A stretch of 64,000 bases of DNA from Rhizorhabdus dicambivorans (GTDB lineage: Bacteria; Pseudomonadota; Alphaproteobacteria; Sphingomonadales; Sphingomonadaceae): contig NZ_CP023450.1 in NCBI RefSeq assembly GCF_002355275.1, positions 1-64,000 of the forward strand, read 5' to 3'. A program made the translations under genes and the position numbers. The notes beneath the pieces are model-generated. The model was not told the origin of the DNA. It saw nothing but the letters and a program-made list of their open reading frames with translations, and did no database searches. Below are positions 43,490-51,273 of the stretch, one piece after another (the first letter of the stretch is position 1; each line of letters opens with the position of its first letter).

Positions 43490-44413
43490 TCAGTGGCATT
43501 CGATTGTCAGGTGCTTCAACTCATGGACGGGCACGAGCCGGTCGCGGATCACGCCTGCATTGATCCCGGCACTGCCGACCACTCCGACGATGGCGGCATG
43601 GGCCTCGGGACCGACACGCCAGACATGAAGATCGGCAATGCGCACATCGCCTGGCCCTTCAACGAGATCCTGTATTTCCTCGGCAACATGGCTGTCGGTC
43701 GAGTCGAGGAGGACTGAGGCGGTATCTCGCATCAGGCTCCAGGACCAGCGGGCGATTACGACGGCTCCCACGATCCCCATGACGGGGTCCATCCACACCC
43801 AGCCAAGGTAGCGGCCTGCCAGAAGGGCCGCGATTGCCAATACCGATGTGAGAGCGTCGGCCAGGACATGCACATAAGCCGAGCGGAGGTTGTTGTCGCC
43901 GCCATGGGCATGATGGTCGTGGGCACGATCGTCATGCCCATGATGGTGGTGGTGGCTGCCCGACAGCAGGAAGGCGCTGAGGATGTTCACGCCAAGCCCG
44001 ATGACGGCAATCAGAGTCGCCTCGCCGAAGGCAACCTTTATGGGCTCGAACAGCCGAAGGATCGATTCAATCCCGATTCCCAGGGCGATCAGGCCAAGCA
44101 CCAGCGCCGAGGCAAAGCCCGCCAGATCGCCGACCTTGCCCGTTCCGAAGCTGAACCGCCGGTTCGACGCATGTTGCTTGGCATAGGCATAAGCCATCGC
44201 CGCGACACTCAACGCGCCAGCATGGGTCGCCATATGGAAACCATCGGCCAGCAGCGCCATCGATCCGGTGACGTACCCGGCGAATATTTCGCCGATCATC
44301 ATCACAGCGGTCAGCACAACAACCCACAGCGTCCTGCGAGCGTTGTCGTCGTGAGAGGCCCCTAGATACACATGGTCGTGCACAAAGGCGTCAATATCGC
44401 GGGACGTCGTCAT
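43490..44413 (-). CDS. dmeF: DmeF-like cation diffusion facilitator
   Basis: A 307-residue CDF exporter. TM2 has L-L-A-D-G-F-H-M-A-T-H and TM5 V-H-V-L-A-D-A-L-T-S, with a long His-rich loop between TM4 and TM5 (S-H-H-H-H-H-G-H-D-D-R-A-H-D-H-H), as in DmeF, which exports Co(II) and Ni(II). The N-terminus is also His/Asp-rich. It follows the FrmR/RcnR-like regulator gene after ten bases, so the two form a dmeR-dmeF operon. Confidence 0.88.
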   Translation of the reverse strand: MTTSRDIDAFVHDHVYLGASHDDNARRTLWVVVLTAVMMIGEIFAGYVTGSMALLADGFHMATHAGALSVAAMAYAYAKQHASNRRFSFGTGKVGDLAGFASALVLGLIALGIGIESILRLFEPIKVAFGEATLIAVIGLGVNILSAFLLSGSHHHHHGHDDRAHDHHAHGGDNNLRSAYVHVLADALTSVLAIAALLAGRYLGWVWMDPVMGIVGAVVIARWSWSLMRDTASVLLDSTDSHVAEEIQDLVEGPGDVRIADLHVWRVGPEAHAAIVGVVGSAGINAGVIRDRLVPVHELKHLTIECH

Positions 44414-44423
44414 TATTTCAGCC

Positions 44424-44699
44424 TTATTTCGCGTAGCGGCGGATGACCGCGATCAATTCTTCCGCCCCTGCGGCACGATCCTCGGCCGCGAGGTCGGGGT
44501 GCGCCACATGGGTGCGGACATGCTCTTCGATGATCTCGTCCATGAGACCGTTCATGGCGCCGCGCGTCGCTGCGACGAGATGCAGAGTCGCCGTACAGTC
44601 CGTCCCTGCAGCCAGCGCTTTCTCGATCGCCGCAACCTGTCCCGCGATGCGACGCACCCGCTTCAAGAGCTCATCATTGCCGTCGGTCAAATGTCCCAT
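44424..44699 (-). CDS. dmeR: FrmR/RcnR-family metal-responsive repressor (DmeR-like)
   Basis: A 91-residue all-helical repressor of the CsoR/RcnR/FrmR family. It begins with a His near the N-terminus (G-H-L-T-D-G), then L-L-K-R-V-R-R-I-A-G-Q-V-A-A-I-E-K-A-L, a Cys at about residue 35 (G-T-D-C-T-A-T-L-H-L-V-A-A-T-R-G-A), and E-E-H-V-R-T-H-V-A-H-P. The H2/C35/H60/H64 pattern is that of RcnR/DmeR Co/Ni sensors. It should repress itself and dmeF until Co or Ni binds. Confidence 0.88.
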   Translation of the reverse strand: MGHLTDGNDELLKRVRRIAGQVAAIEKALAAGTDCTATLHLVAATRGAMNGLMDEIIEEHVRTHVAHPDLAAEDRAAGAEELIAVIRRYAK

Positions 44700-44720
44700 A
44701 GCATACCCCCCTACCCTATG
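44700..44720. promoter_or_regulatory. FrmR/RcnR-type operator of dmeRF
   Basis: Directly upstream of the dmeR ATG is GCATACCCCCCTACCCTATG. The core A-T-A-C6-T-A is the recognition form of FrmR/RcnR proteins (a C or G run flanked by AT-rich inverted ends). Confidence 0.7.
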
Positions 44721-44801
44721 TCGTTGGCGATAGCCAGAGCTGTCTCAGGCCCCGGACCCGCCTAGGCGAGTTCGCGATTGGACAGATATTCGGCTTACCA
44801 C

Positions 44802-46013
44802 TCAGGCCAATTTATTGAGCAAACGCCCGGCTGCGCCCGCCTCGGCCGCAAGGTTGCGGTTATAAGCGAGCGGCATGCGCGGGCTCTTCCAGCGCAGCGC
44901 GTCCATGATCCCGGCGAGATCCTCGCCGCTTGCGAACAGGTCCTGGTTGAGCCCCACCCGCGTCGAATGCGCGCTGATCCCCTTGAGCAGCCGCGCCAAG
45001 TCCTCAGCCGTCAGATCGATTAGAGAGCCCTTATCGAATGCCCTCTGGATCATCGACCGATAAATTGGCCCAATCGACCCGGGATGCAGCGCGGCGGCTC
45101 CAAGGTCATACTCCACCCGCGCCGGCACCGCCGACCGAGAAATGGTCTTGCGTAGATCCCATGTCTCACGTCCGGAAATGCTATCGATCCGCCGGCCCTT
45201 CGCCGCTGGTCGGGCCTTGTAGCGCCGCACCTGCACCCGGCGGAACAGCGGCCCCGAGGATATACCTGCGGATTGCGTCCAGGCCGCAATCGCGCGCACC
45301 GAGCGCGGCGACAGGAACGCGGTCGCCCCCTCCCCTTCCTGATCGCCCTTGCTGCGCGGTATCGAGAGAAGCCGGGCCTCAGGGTCAAGAGCCTCGAGGA
45401 TATGCTCGACCGCGATCGCCACCAGCTCCGAGGCCCGCAATCCGGTGTCGTAGGCCACCGACAGCAACGCGCGGTCGCGCAGGCCCGGCAAATCGTCCGC
45501 ACAGGCCTCCAGAAGCGCTCGCACGTTAATCCCGCGGGGTTTGTCGCGCTCCACGTCGCGCACCGGCCCCTTAAAGCGCAGCGGCCGCGCCTGGGCCTGC
45601 GCGGTGCCCTTTTCGCGCTTGATCGCCCGCAGCCGCAATTTGACCAATTCCGCCTGTGTCGGATCCTTGAGTTCGAGCAACTGGTGGACCTTGGCAATGG
45701 ACGCCTTGTAGCGGCTGAGCGAGGCCGGTTTGGCCCCCTGCCCCGCCCGCGCGTCGAGATAATCGGCCACGGACTCCGGCGAAGCCGGCAAGGTTACCCG
45801 GCCGACTCGCCGGCACCAGAGGTCGAAAGCCGCGATGTCGCTCGCGAGCGCACGCATCGAATGCGGCGACGAAGCCGCTTGATAAGCCGCGATGAGTTCG
45901 AGGTTGACGGTGATCGGCGACTGACACTGAAGCTTGGTCACCTCCCATGCCAGATCGACGGCTCCTGCGACTGACTGGCCTTCTCTGGGCGCGGGAAGGG
46001 TCTCGCCCACCAT
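44802..46013 (-). CDS. Tyrosine recombinase (site-specific integrase)
   Basis: A 403-residue tyrosine recombinase. The catalytic arginine I is in T-G-L-R-A-S-E-L (residue 194 counting from GTG 46016), the H-x-x-R box is H-S-T-R-V-G (349-352), followed by W in L-R-W-K-S and the nucleophile tyrosine Y385 in L-A-Y-N-R-N-L. The N-terminal part is a SAM-like core-binding domain. It probably resolves plasmid multimers or acts on a nearby site. ATG 46013 overlaps the TGA of the TIR-like gene (TGATG); GTG 46016 is an alternative. Coupling to that gene is strong. Confidence 0.85.
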   Translation of the reverse strand: MVGETLPAPREGQSVAGAVDLAWEVTKLQCQSPITVNLELIAAYQAASSPHSMRALASDIAAFDLWCRRVGRVTLPASPESVADYLDARAGQGAKPASLSRYKASIAKVHQLLELKDPTQAELVKLRLRAIKREKGTAQAQARPLRFKGPVRDVERDKPRGINVRALLEACADDLPGLRDRALLSVAYDTGLRASELVAIAVEHILEALDPEARLLSIPRSKGDQEGEGATAFLSPRSVRAIAAWTQSAGISSGPLFRRVQVRRYKARPAAKGRRIDSISGRETWDLRKTISRSAVPARVEYDLGAAALHPGSIGPIYRSMIQRAFDKGSLIDLTAEDLARLLKGISAHSTRVGLNQDLFASGEDLAGIMDALRWKSPRMPLAYNRNLAAEAGAAGRLLNKLA

Positions 46014-47257
46014 CACTTCGAAAGCGCGACGATCTGATCGTAGCTGTGCGGCTCGACCCCATAGACGCCGGCCAAGCCGTTGAACGCGTCCACCGCGACC
46101 TGCTGCAGATAATCGGCCGCGACCGAGGTCAAGGTCGCGACATATTCATAGCTCTCCTCGACCGCCGCGAACCCTTCGTCGCCGAAATCGTATCGCCCAC
46201 GTGGCCACCAGCTACCCGAGAGCCCGTTGACGCCGAGCCGGACATGGATCGGCAAAGAGCCGCCATGCTCGAGCGCGAGCCTGGTGTTGCGCTTCAGAAA
46301 TTCAAGCCAGTGATGAAAGAAATAGCCGGTGGCGAGACGCACCCGCCCGTCCCGCTCGAACAGGAAGCCGCCGCCCACGCCCCAGAATTCGCCGGTCTTC
46401 TCGAACCACTGGGTGATCGCGACGGTAGGATAAACGCCATCCTCGGCCGTGCCCGGCCAATAGACGAGCGCCCCGCCCCGGCTGATGCCATAGCTGAGCG
46501 AATTGGCGCGCGCGAGCAGCGCGGGATGCCCTGGGTGATTGGCGATCGCTTGCTTGGCGCCGGCCTTGGGGGTCCATTTCGAGGGAATGAGCCGGGCGTA
46601 ACCGGGGAATCGGTCCATCCAGCGCAGCTTGCTGGTGCCATGCGCCGTGTTCGTCACCAGTTGCGGCTCGGCGCGATCGAACCAGAGATCGGCATCGCCC
46701 GAAAAATGCGGCTGCCAATGCACGGCCTCGGGCGGCGGCGGGGGAAGCTGATCGAGCGAGAGCTTCAGCGCGGCCGCGAGCTGCTTGGCGAGATCGCCCC
46801 GCACGCGGCGCAGTTCGGCGGTATCGGTGCCCGGCGGTAGATCGAACCCGATCGGTCCGCGGCGTCCGCGCATGTCGAACGGCAGCTTGTCGAGAACGGC
46901 GCCGTCGAACGCCGTGTTCCAGACCTGGATGACGCGGTGCTCGGTGAGCGCCCGGTTGGCATAGCCCATCTCGAGCAGGACATTGGGGTTCGCGCAGGCT
47001 TTGCCGCTCTCCGACACCGCGATCGGCGTGACGTCGCCGACGAACACCGCGGCCTCGTCGATCTTGCGGTAGATGGTCGCGACGATGTCGGGCGAGCCGG
47101 CCACCCCCTGCGTGTCCGAGGTCAGGCCCGGCCGATCGGCCTCCTCGAGGTCGGCCGCGAGGATCGCGATCGCCTCATCGAGCGCATAGCGGATCACTTC
47201 GCGCGTCACGCGGCCGTCGAGATCGCTCTGCCAGGACCAAAATACCGTTGTTCCCAC
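46013..47257 (-). CDS. TIR-like (CAP12/PCTIR-type) nucleotide-binding protein
   Basis: A 414-residue protein. The first 150 residues have a TIR-like fold: strand A V-F-W-S-W-Q-S-D, then G-S-P-D-I, V-F-V-G-D-V-T-P-I-A, and N-P-N-V-L-L-E-M-G-Y-A with Glu 96 as the likely NADase-type residue. Such domains cleave or bind NAD or cyclic nucleotides in defence systems. The C-terminal 260 residues (for example W-M-D-R-F-P-G-Y-A-R-L-I-P, later Y-F-F-H-H-W-L-E-F) match nothing I know. GTG 47257 follows GGGAG. It overlaps the tyrosine recombinase gene downstream, an unusual partner. A role in defence is inference. Confidence 0.75.
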   Translation of the reverse strand: MGTTVFWSWQSDLDGRVTREVIRYALDEAIAILAADLEEADRPGLTSDTQGVAGSPDIVATIYRKIDEAAVFVGDVTPIAVSESGKACANPNVLLEMGYANRALTEHRVIQVWNTAFDGAVLDKLPFDMRGRRGPIGFDLPPGTDTAELRRVRGDLAKQLAAALKLSLDQLPPPPPEAVHWQPHFSGDADLWFDRAEPQLVTNTAHGTSKLRWMDRFPGYARLIPSKWTPKAGAKQAIANHPGHPALLARANSLSYGISRGGALVYWPGTAEDGVYPTVAITQWFEKTGEFWGVGGGFLFERDGRVRLATGYFFHHWLEFLKRNTRLALEHGGSLPIHVRLGVNGLSGSWWPRGRYDFGDEGFAAVEESYEYVATLTSVAADYLQQVAVDAFNGLAGVYGVEPHSYDQIVALSK

Positions 47258-47322
47258 CCGCTCGCGCTCCCTGCTGCTTCGCCCGAGCCATAGCCCACAT
47301 TATAGATGGAGCGCAATTCCGC

Positions 47323-47350
47323 TTATGTGATAACTGCAATTATCACATGT
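47323..47350. other. dif-like palindrome with six-base centre
   Basis: Two 11-base arms, TTATGTGATAA (47323-47333) and TTATCACATGT (47340-47350), flank CTGCAA. The inner nine bases of each arm are a perfect inverted repeat. The T-A-A/N6/T-T-A layout is that of XerC/XerD dif sites. It is 66 bases upstream of the TIR-like gene start and could be the target of the recombinase, or an operator for the divergent promoters. Confidence 0.55.
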
Positions 47351-47408
47351 TCGTTCACCAACCACCTGAGTAGTTGTGCAGTGTTTTGGCATTCACTACA
47401 CATCCGGC

Positions 47409-48575
47409 ATGGAGCGCTTCCATCCCCTCGCCGCCGACACCGACGTCCCACCCGAGGAGCTCGCCCTCGCGCAAGGCGAATGCGCGCTGGCGCTCGGCCG
47501 GCTCGACGGGCTCCTCGCCAGCCTCACCGATATCGAAAAACGGCTGTTCTGCGTAGGGCTGCTGCGGGAGGTGTTGCTTTCATCCCTGGCGCAAGCGGGA
47601 TTTGCGGACGCCGAACACCGGTTCAACGCCTGGTTCGCCGGGCTCGACCGCGGCCCCCAAGAGACACCCCTCACCGGCTGCTCCGCCTATGCCGTGGTCC
47701 GCGCCCTGCTCGGCGAACTCAGCCGTCATCCGTGGGAACCGCTCGCCGATGCCGCGCAGACCATCGCTCTGGCCGCTCGCTTCGGGGCCGACCGCCCGAT
47801 GCAAGCCGAAGACGCGCTGGCGGAGGAAGCGATCGGCAGGGCGATCACGCTAATGAAACAGGCCGGCGCGGATGACGAGACCCCCCTGCCCTTCGCGGGT
47901 CTGGCCCGCCTGCACGCTCTGCTGCGCGCCGATCCGCGGTTCGCGCCGCTGGAGCGCGCGGTGCAAATCCGTTCGTTTGGGAACCGCGCGGTGGCGATCG
48001 AGCAGGCCGCCCCGCGCACCCCGCTCTGGGCGGTCGATGCCGCGCTGGGGCGGCTGCTGACCGCGTCCGGCGCGTGGGCCCGCGCCCTCCCCTGCCCCGG
48101 CGCGGTGACGGCGCAAACGCTGCAGCCGCAGCTCTGGCCGGGCGAACGCGCCATGCTGGCGGCCCGCAGCCTCCAGCGCAGCGTGACCCGGCTTGCCGAG
48201 CTGGTCGCGCAAGCGCCGCGGCGCGCAGCGCTGATGCGCGAGCAGTTGGGGCACCTGCGCTCGAGCGCGCGGGCACCGCAGGTGTGGATCCTGCTCGCTG
48301 GTTTTGCGCCACTCGGGCTCGATCAGATCACCTGGGCGTTCGGGATCAGTCGGCGCGGCACCTATGCGATCGGCGACGCCCTTGTGGCGGCGCGCATGGC
48401 ACGGCGGGAGACGGTCAAGGGGAAGGTCCTGCTGGTCGCCGAAGAACCGGGAAGGGATTGGCAGCCGGCGTCTTTGGACCAGGCTACCGCCCTCCCCCAT
48501 GCGGCTCTTGCCGAGTTCGACGCGGCGATGGGCGAGATCGACCGGCTGCTCGCCGGCAGTTCTGGCCATCCCTGA
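47409..48575 (+). CDS. Unknown protein with C-terminal helix-turn-helix-like part
   Basis: A 388-residue soluble, Ala/Leu/Arg-rich protein. The N-terminal half has A-L-A-Q-G-E-C-A-L-A-L-G-R-L-D-G-L-L and further helices; the C-terminal half reads L-G-L-D-Q-I-T-W-A-F-G-I-S-R-R-G-T-Y-A-I-G, then D-A-L-V-A-A-R-M, which looks like a winged helix. I do not recognise the family; plasmid-borne DUF1612-type proteins look similar in style but this is a weak impression. It is divergent from the TIR-like gene across the palindrome at 47323. ATG 47409 is chosen over GTG 47376. Confidence 0.6.
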   Translation: MERFHPLAADTDVPPEELALAQGECALALGRLDGLLASLTDIEKRLFCVGLLREVLLSSLAQAGFADAEHRFNAWFAGLDRGPQETPLTGCSAYAVVRALLGELSRHPWEPLADAAQTIALAARFGADRPMQAEDALAEEAIGRAITLMKQAGADDETPLPFAGLARLHALLRADPRFAPLERAVQIRSFGNRAVAIEQAAPRTPLWAVDAALGRLLTASGAWARALPCPGAVTAQTLQPQLWPGERAMLAARSLQRSVTRLAELVAQAPRRAALMREQLGHLRSSARAPQVWILLAGFAPLGLDQITWAFGISRRGTYAIGDALVAARMARRETVKGKVLLVAEEPGRDWQPASLDQATALPHAALAEFDAAMGEIDRLLAGSSGHP

Positions 48576-48619
48576 CGCGGCCTCGCGCGCGTTAGGCGTG
48601 TATGAAAACTGATCTCTTC

Positions 48620-48647
48620 TTGACGTTATGTACAGATATCATACATA
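48620..48647 (+). promoter_or_regulatory. Promoter/operator of the Xre-RES operon
   Basis: -35 TTGACG (48620-48625) and -10 TACATA (48642-48647) are 16 bases apart. TATGTA (48627-48632) and TACATA (48642-48647) are inverted repeats, so an antitoxin dimer bound here would cover the -10 box, as expected for autorepression. Confidence 0.65.
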
Positions 48648-48671
48648 GACAGAGAAAGAAGGAGATGGCCA

Positions 48672-49070
48672 ATGGCCACAACTGCCCATTCCGGCGTCCC
48701 CGCCAAAGCGCCCAGCCGCAAGGATCTGAGCGGTCCGGCGCTGCGCACCTTTTTCCGCATTGCCGACGCCTGGGACCTCAAGGAAGCCGAGCAGATGAAG
48801 CTTCTCGGGCTCGACAGCCGCTCGACCTTCCAGACCTGGAAGCGCGGCGCGGTCGCGGCGATTCCCAAGGATGCGCTGGAGCGCATCTCCTATGTCATGG
48901 GGATCTACAAGGGGCTGAAGATGCTCCTGCCCCGTACCGCCAACGAATGGGTACGCAAACCCAATGAGGCGCCGCTGTTCGCCGGACGCCCGGCGATCGA
49001 GCGGATGGCCTCGGGCAATGTCGCCGATCTCTACGTGGTGCGTCAATATATCGACGCGCAGCGCGGCTGA
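48672..49070 (+). CDS. Xre/MbcA/ParS-type antitoxin (DUF2384)
   Basis: A 132-residue antitoxin. The N-terminal helix-turn-helix is in W-D-L-K-E-A-E-Q-M-K-L-L-G, then the DUF2384 C-terminal domain: Y-K-G-L-K-M-L-L-P, W-V-R-K-P-N-E-A-P-L-F and G-N-V-A-D-L-Y-V-V-R-Q-Y-I-D-A. It neutralises the RES toxin encoded just downstream and represses the operon. GGAG precedes ATG 48672. Its last base overlaps the toxin ATG. Confidence 0.9.
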   Translation: MATTAHSGVPAKAPSRKDLSGPALRTFFRIADAWDLKEAEQMKLLGLDSRSTFQTWKRGAVAAIPKDALERISYVMGIYKGLKMLLPRTANEWVRKPNEAPLFAGRPAIERMASGNVADLYVVRQYIDAQRG

Positions 49071-49753
49071 TGGATGCCATTGCGACGACGCAAGTGCGGT
49101 GGCAACCGTGCTACCGGATCGTCGCAAGCCGGTTCCCGCCCATATCGCTGTTTGAGGATGTCGCGGATCCGGCCGACCTGGAAGCGGTCTATGCGATCGA
49201 GGCGATGACCAACGACCGGCTTCGCGACGAGGTCGGGGACCTCGCCCTCGTCCCACCGGAGGACCGCGTATCGGGACCCGGAACATCGGCGATCATGGCA
49301 GCGTTCACCCACCTAAATCCCGATGGCAGCCGGTTCTGTGACGGCAGTTTCGGGCTGTTCTACGCTGCCAGCACCATCGAGACTGCGGTTGCCGAGACGC
49401 GCCATCACCGAACCCGCTTCATGGCGTACACCCACGAACCGGCGCAGGAACTCGACATGCGCGTCTACGCGGTCGACCTGGACGCCATGCTCCACGATAT
49501 TCGCGGCCTGCGCGATGAACGCCCTGCCCTCTACGCCCCGGACAGCTATGCCGCCGGCCAGGCGCTTGGCCGGCACCTGCGTGAGCAAGGTTCGGATGGC
49601 ATCGTGTACCAAAGCGTGCGCGACGCCGACGGCGAGTGCGCCGCGGTGTTCCGCCCTCGCCTACTCGCCAACAGCCGACAGGAGCGGCACCTGTGCTACG
49701 TTTGGGATGGCCGGGCGATTGTCACCGTCTACGAGAAGAAGACATTCGCCTAA
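49070..49753 (+). CDS. RES-domain toxin
   Basis: A 227-residue RES toxin. The conserved residues are Arg 16 in C-Y-R-I, Tyr 98 in L-F-Y-A-A, Glu 109 in A-V-A-E, and the Ser of Y-Q-S-V-R near residue 184. RES toxins degrade or use NAD+ to stop growth. The toxin overlaps the antitoxin by one base, the usual form. On a plasmid it acts as an addiction module. Confidence 0.9.
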   Translation: MDAIATTQVRWQPCYRIVASRFPPISLFEDVADPADLEAVYAIEAMTNDRLRDEVGDLALVPPEDRVSGPGTSAIMAAFTHLNPDGSRFCDGSFGLFYAASTIETAVAETRHHRTRFMAYTHEPAQELDMRVYAVDLDAMLHDIRGLRDERPALYAPDSYAAGQALGRHLREQGSDGIVYQSVRDADGECAAVFRPRLLANSRQERHLCYVWDGRAIVTVYEKKTFA

Positions 49754-49797
49754 AGGTCCTGCGGACAAGCTAACCTTTCGGCCTTGAGTGACGCCTG

Positions 49798-50169
49798 TCA
49801 GGAATAGACCCCGGCAGCCATACGATCGAGATCTTCCATGACGATATCGATATCGCCATTCGCAACCAATTCCGCGGCCGTTTTCCCAACTCCAGAAATG
49901 GGTTGATGCTTGAACCAGATAACCGCCTTGCCTTCTTCGCCTGCAAGTTCTGCCGCTCGCGTTATAACTCGGGCTATTTCCTCCAGTTTAATCTGCACGG
50001 TCGGGGCGGAGGGATACAGAGTCATGGCCTTAGGATCCAGGCGAGCAACGCGAGCCAAATGCGCCATGGAGAAGCGCAGGCGCTCCGCCAGACGACGGGG
50101 CGAGATGATCTCATTCTCGCGAATGTCATCCTGGAAGGCTGCAGTCATAGGGCAGTCCATATTCAACAT
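49798..50169 (-). CDS. Lone MbcA/ParS-like antitoxin homologue
   Basis: A 123-residue protein convergent with the RES operon. The C-terminal half reads W-F-K-H-Q-P-I-S-G-V-G-K-T-A-A-E-L-V-A-N-G, then V-M-E-D-L-D-R-M-A-A-G-V-Y, which is the DUF2384 antitoxin end. The N-terminal half has a degenerate helix-turn-helix (R-R-L-A-E-R-L-R-F-S-M-A-H-L-A-R). No toxin is next to it. It could act as an anti-addiction or regulatory protein; that is inference. The ribosome site is weak. Confidence 0.7.
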   Translation of the reverse strand: MLNMDCPMTAAFQDDIRENEIISPRRLAERLRFSMAHLARVARLDPKAMTLYPSAPTVQIKLEEIARVITRAAELAGEEGKAVIWFKHQPISGVGKTAAELVANGDIDIVMEDLDRMAAGVYS

Positions 50170-50212
50170 GTGAAGACAAAACTCTCACGTCTCAGAACCG
50201 CTGAAGATTGTC

Positions 50213-51229
50213 CTAGCTCCAATGCTGATCGAGCAGCGCTTTCAACGCGGCCTCCGCTTCAGCCCGCGTACCACCGGCATGCGGGAGCAAGGTAAGTTTG
50301 AGACCCTTACGATCCACCGCCTCCACTTTCAGCAATGGTTTCCCCCCTTCGGACACGATCGTTTCCGGCTTTCCTGACTTCTTGGGGGATCCTGACCTCT
50401 TGGGGGGATCGGCGGCCAGAGCGAGCGCGCGTATGATATCGGGGACCGGCATCGGTGCTGCGCGATCGGACTGCACCTGAGCGAGACGTCCCGCCTCGGC
50501 GAACACACGCTGCCGCCGATCCTCCGGTTTCAAGAGAGGCTTGATCGCGGTGACATGCTTGATCCTGAGATCCTGCGGAAGGGCGAAGGCCGCCATCAGT
50601 TCCGCCGGCAGCCGGGCAAGGTCGAGATAGCGGCTGAGCCAGCTTTCCGTGACATTGATCCGCTCGGCCATCACCTTCTGGCGCCCCTCATAATAGGCGT
50701 CGAGCGCGCGCAGATAGTCGCGCGCGCGCTCCAGATCGGTGAGATCGTCGCGCGCCCGATTCTCGAGGTCAGCGAGACGGAAGGCCTCCTCGTCGGTAAG
50801 GCTACGGATATCGACGAGAAAGCGGAAATCCGGATAGTTGTGGGCGCGCAGCCAACTGATCGTCCAATGCCGGCGCGCGCCGCAAATCACCTCGAAATCG
50901 AAGGCAGGATCGTCCTTCACGCGGCGAACGATGGCGGGCATTTCTTGCTTGCCCTGCGCCTTGATGCTCTCGATGAGGTCGGCGCACCGCTCCTCATTGA
51001 GGAGCGCATATTCGCGGTTATGCCCCGCCCACATTCGGCAGCGCGCGGGATCGACAAGCTCATGGGTGCGCGAGACGACGCTGCCCGTCGCCAATTCGGC
51101 AAGCCGGCTTTCCCGGCCCGCCAGCACGCTCGCACCGATGCCAGGGCGCCGCGCCGCTGGGGCTTGCGCCCCCGGGTCGATTCCGGCGACCAGATCAGCC
51201 GCGAAGTTGGCGTTCTTCTTGCTCATCAT
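50213..51229 (-). CDS. parB: Plasmid partition protein ParB
   Basis: A 338-residue ParB. Conserved parts are G-A-R-R-H-W-T-I-S-W-L-R-A-H (box II-type, ParB/Srx domain), then L-E-N-R-A-R-D-D-L-T-D-L-E-R-A-R-D-Y, and a helix-turn-helix in I-N-V-T-E-S-W-L-S-R-Y-L-D-L-A. It binds parS and spreads, with ParA, to segregate the plasmid. The gene is downstream of parA after 44 bases. Its C-terminal linker (P-K-R-S-G-S-P-K-K-S-G-K-P) is encoded by DNA that holds two iteron-like repeats. Confidence 0.9.
   Translation of the reverse strand: MMSKKNANFAADLVAGIDPGAQAPAARRPGIGASVLAGRESRLAELATGSVVSRTHELVDPARCRMWAGHNREYALLNEERCADLIESIKAQGKQEMPAIVRRVKDDPAFDFEVICGARRHWTISWLRAHNYPDFRFLVDIRSLTDEEAFRLADLENRARDDLTDLERARDYLRALDAYYEGRQKVMAERINVTESWLSRYLDLARLPAELMAAFALPQDLRIKHVTAIKPLLKPEDRRQRVFAEAGRLAQVQSDRAAPMPVPDIIRALALAADPPKRSGSPKKSGKPETIVSEGGKPLLKVEAVDRKGLKLTLLPHAGGTRAEAEAALKALLDQHWS
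50373..50406. repeat. Tandem iteron-like repeats inside parB
   Basis: CCTGACTTCTTGGGGG (50373-50388) and CCTGACCTCTTGGGGG (50391-50406) are direct copies 18 bases apart. The second is the exact reverse complement of the iteron core at 53931-53946. Confidence 0.65.
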
Positions 51230-51246
51230 CCACCCCTTCTACCCGG

Positions 51247-51264
51247 AATTGCACCGGTGCAATT
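51247..51264. other. parS: parS-like palindrome (copy 1)
   Basis: AATTGCACCGGTGCAATT is a perfect 18-base palindrome between parA and parB. The same core lies between repA and parA (52645-52670). Confidence 0.8.
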
Positions 51265-51273
51265 TTGCTCGCA

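Noticed and set aside
47325-47348. Palindrome read as a CRP site
   Set aside because: It contains TGTGA and TCACA, but these are 12 bases apart instead of the six of a CRP site.
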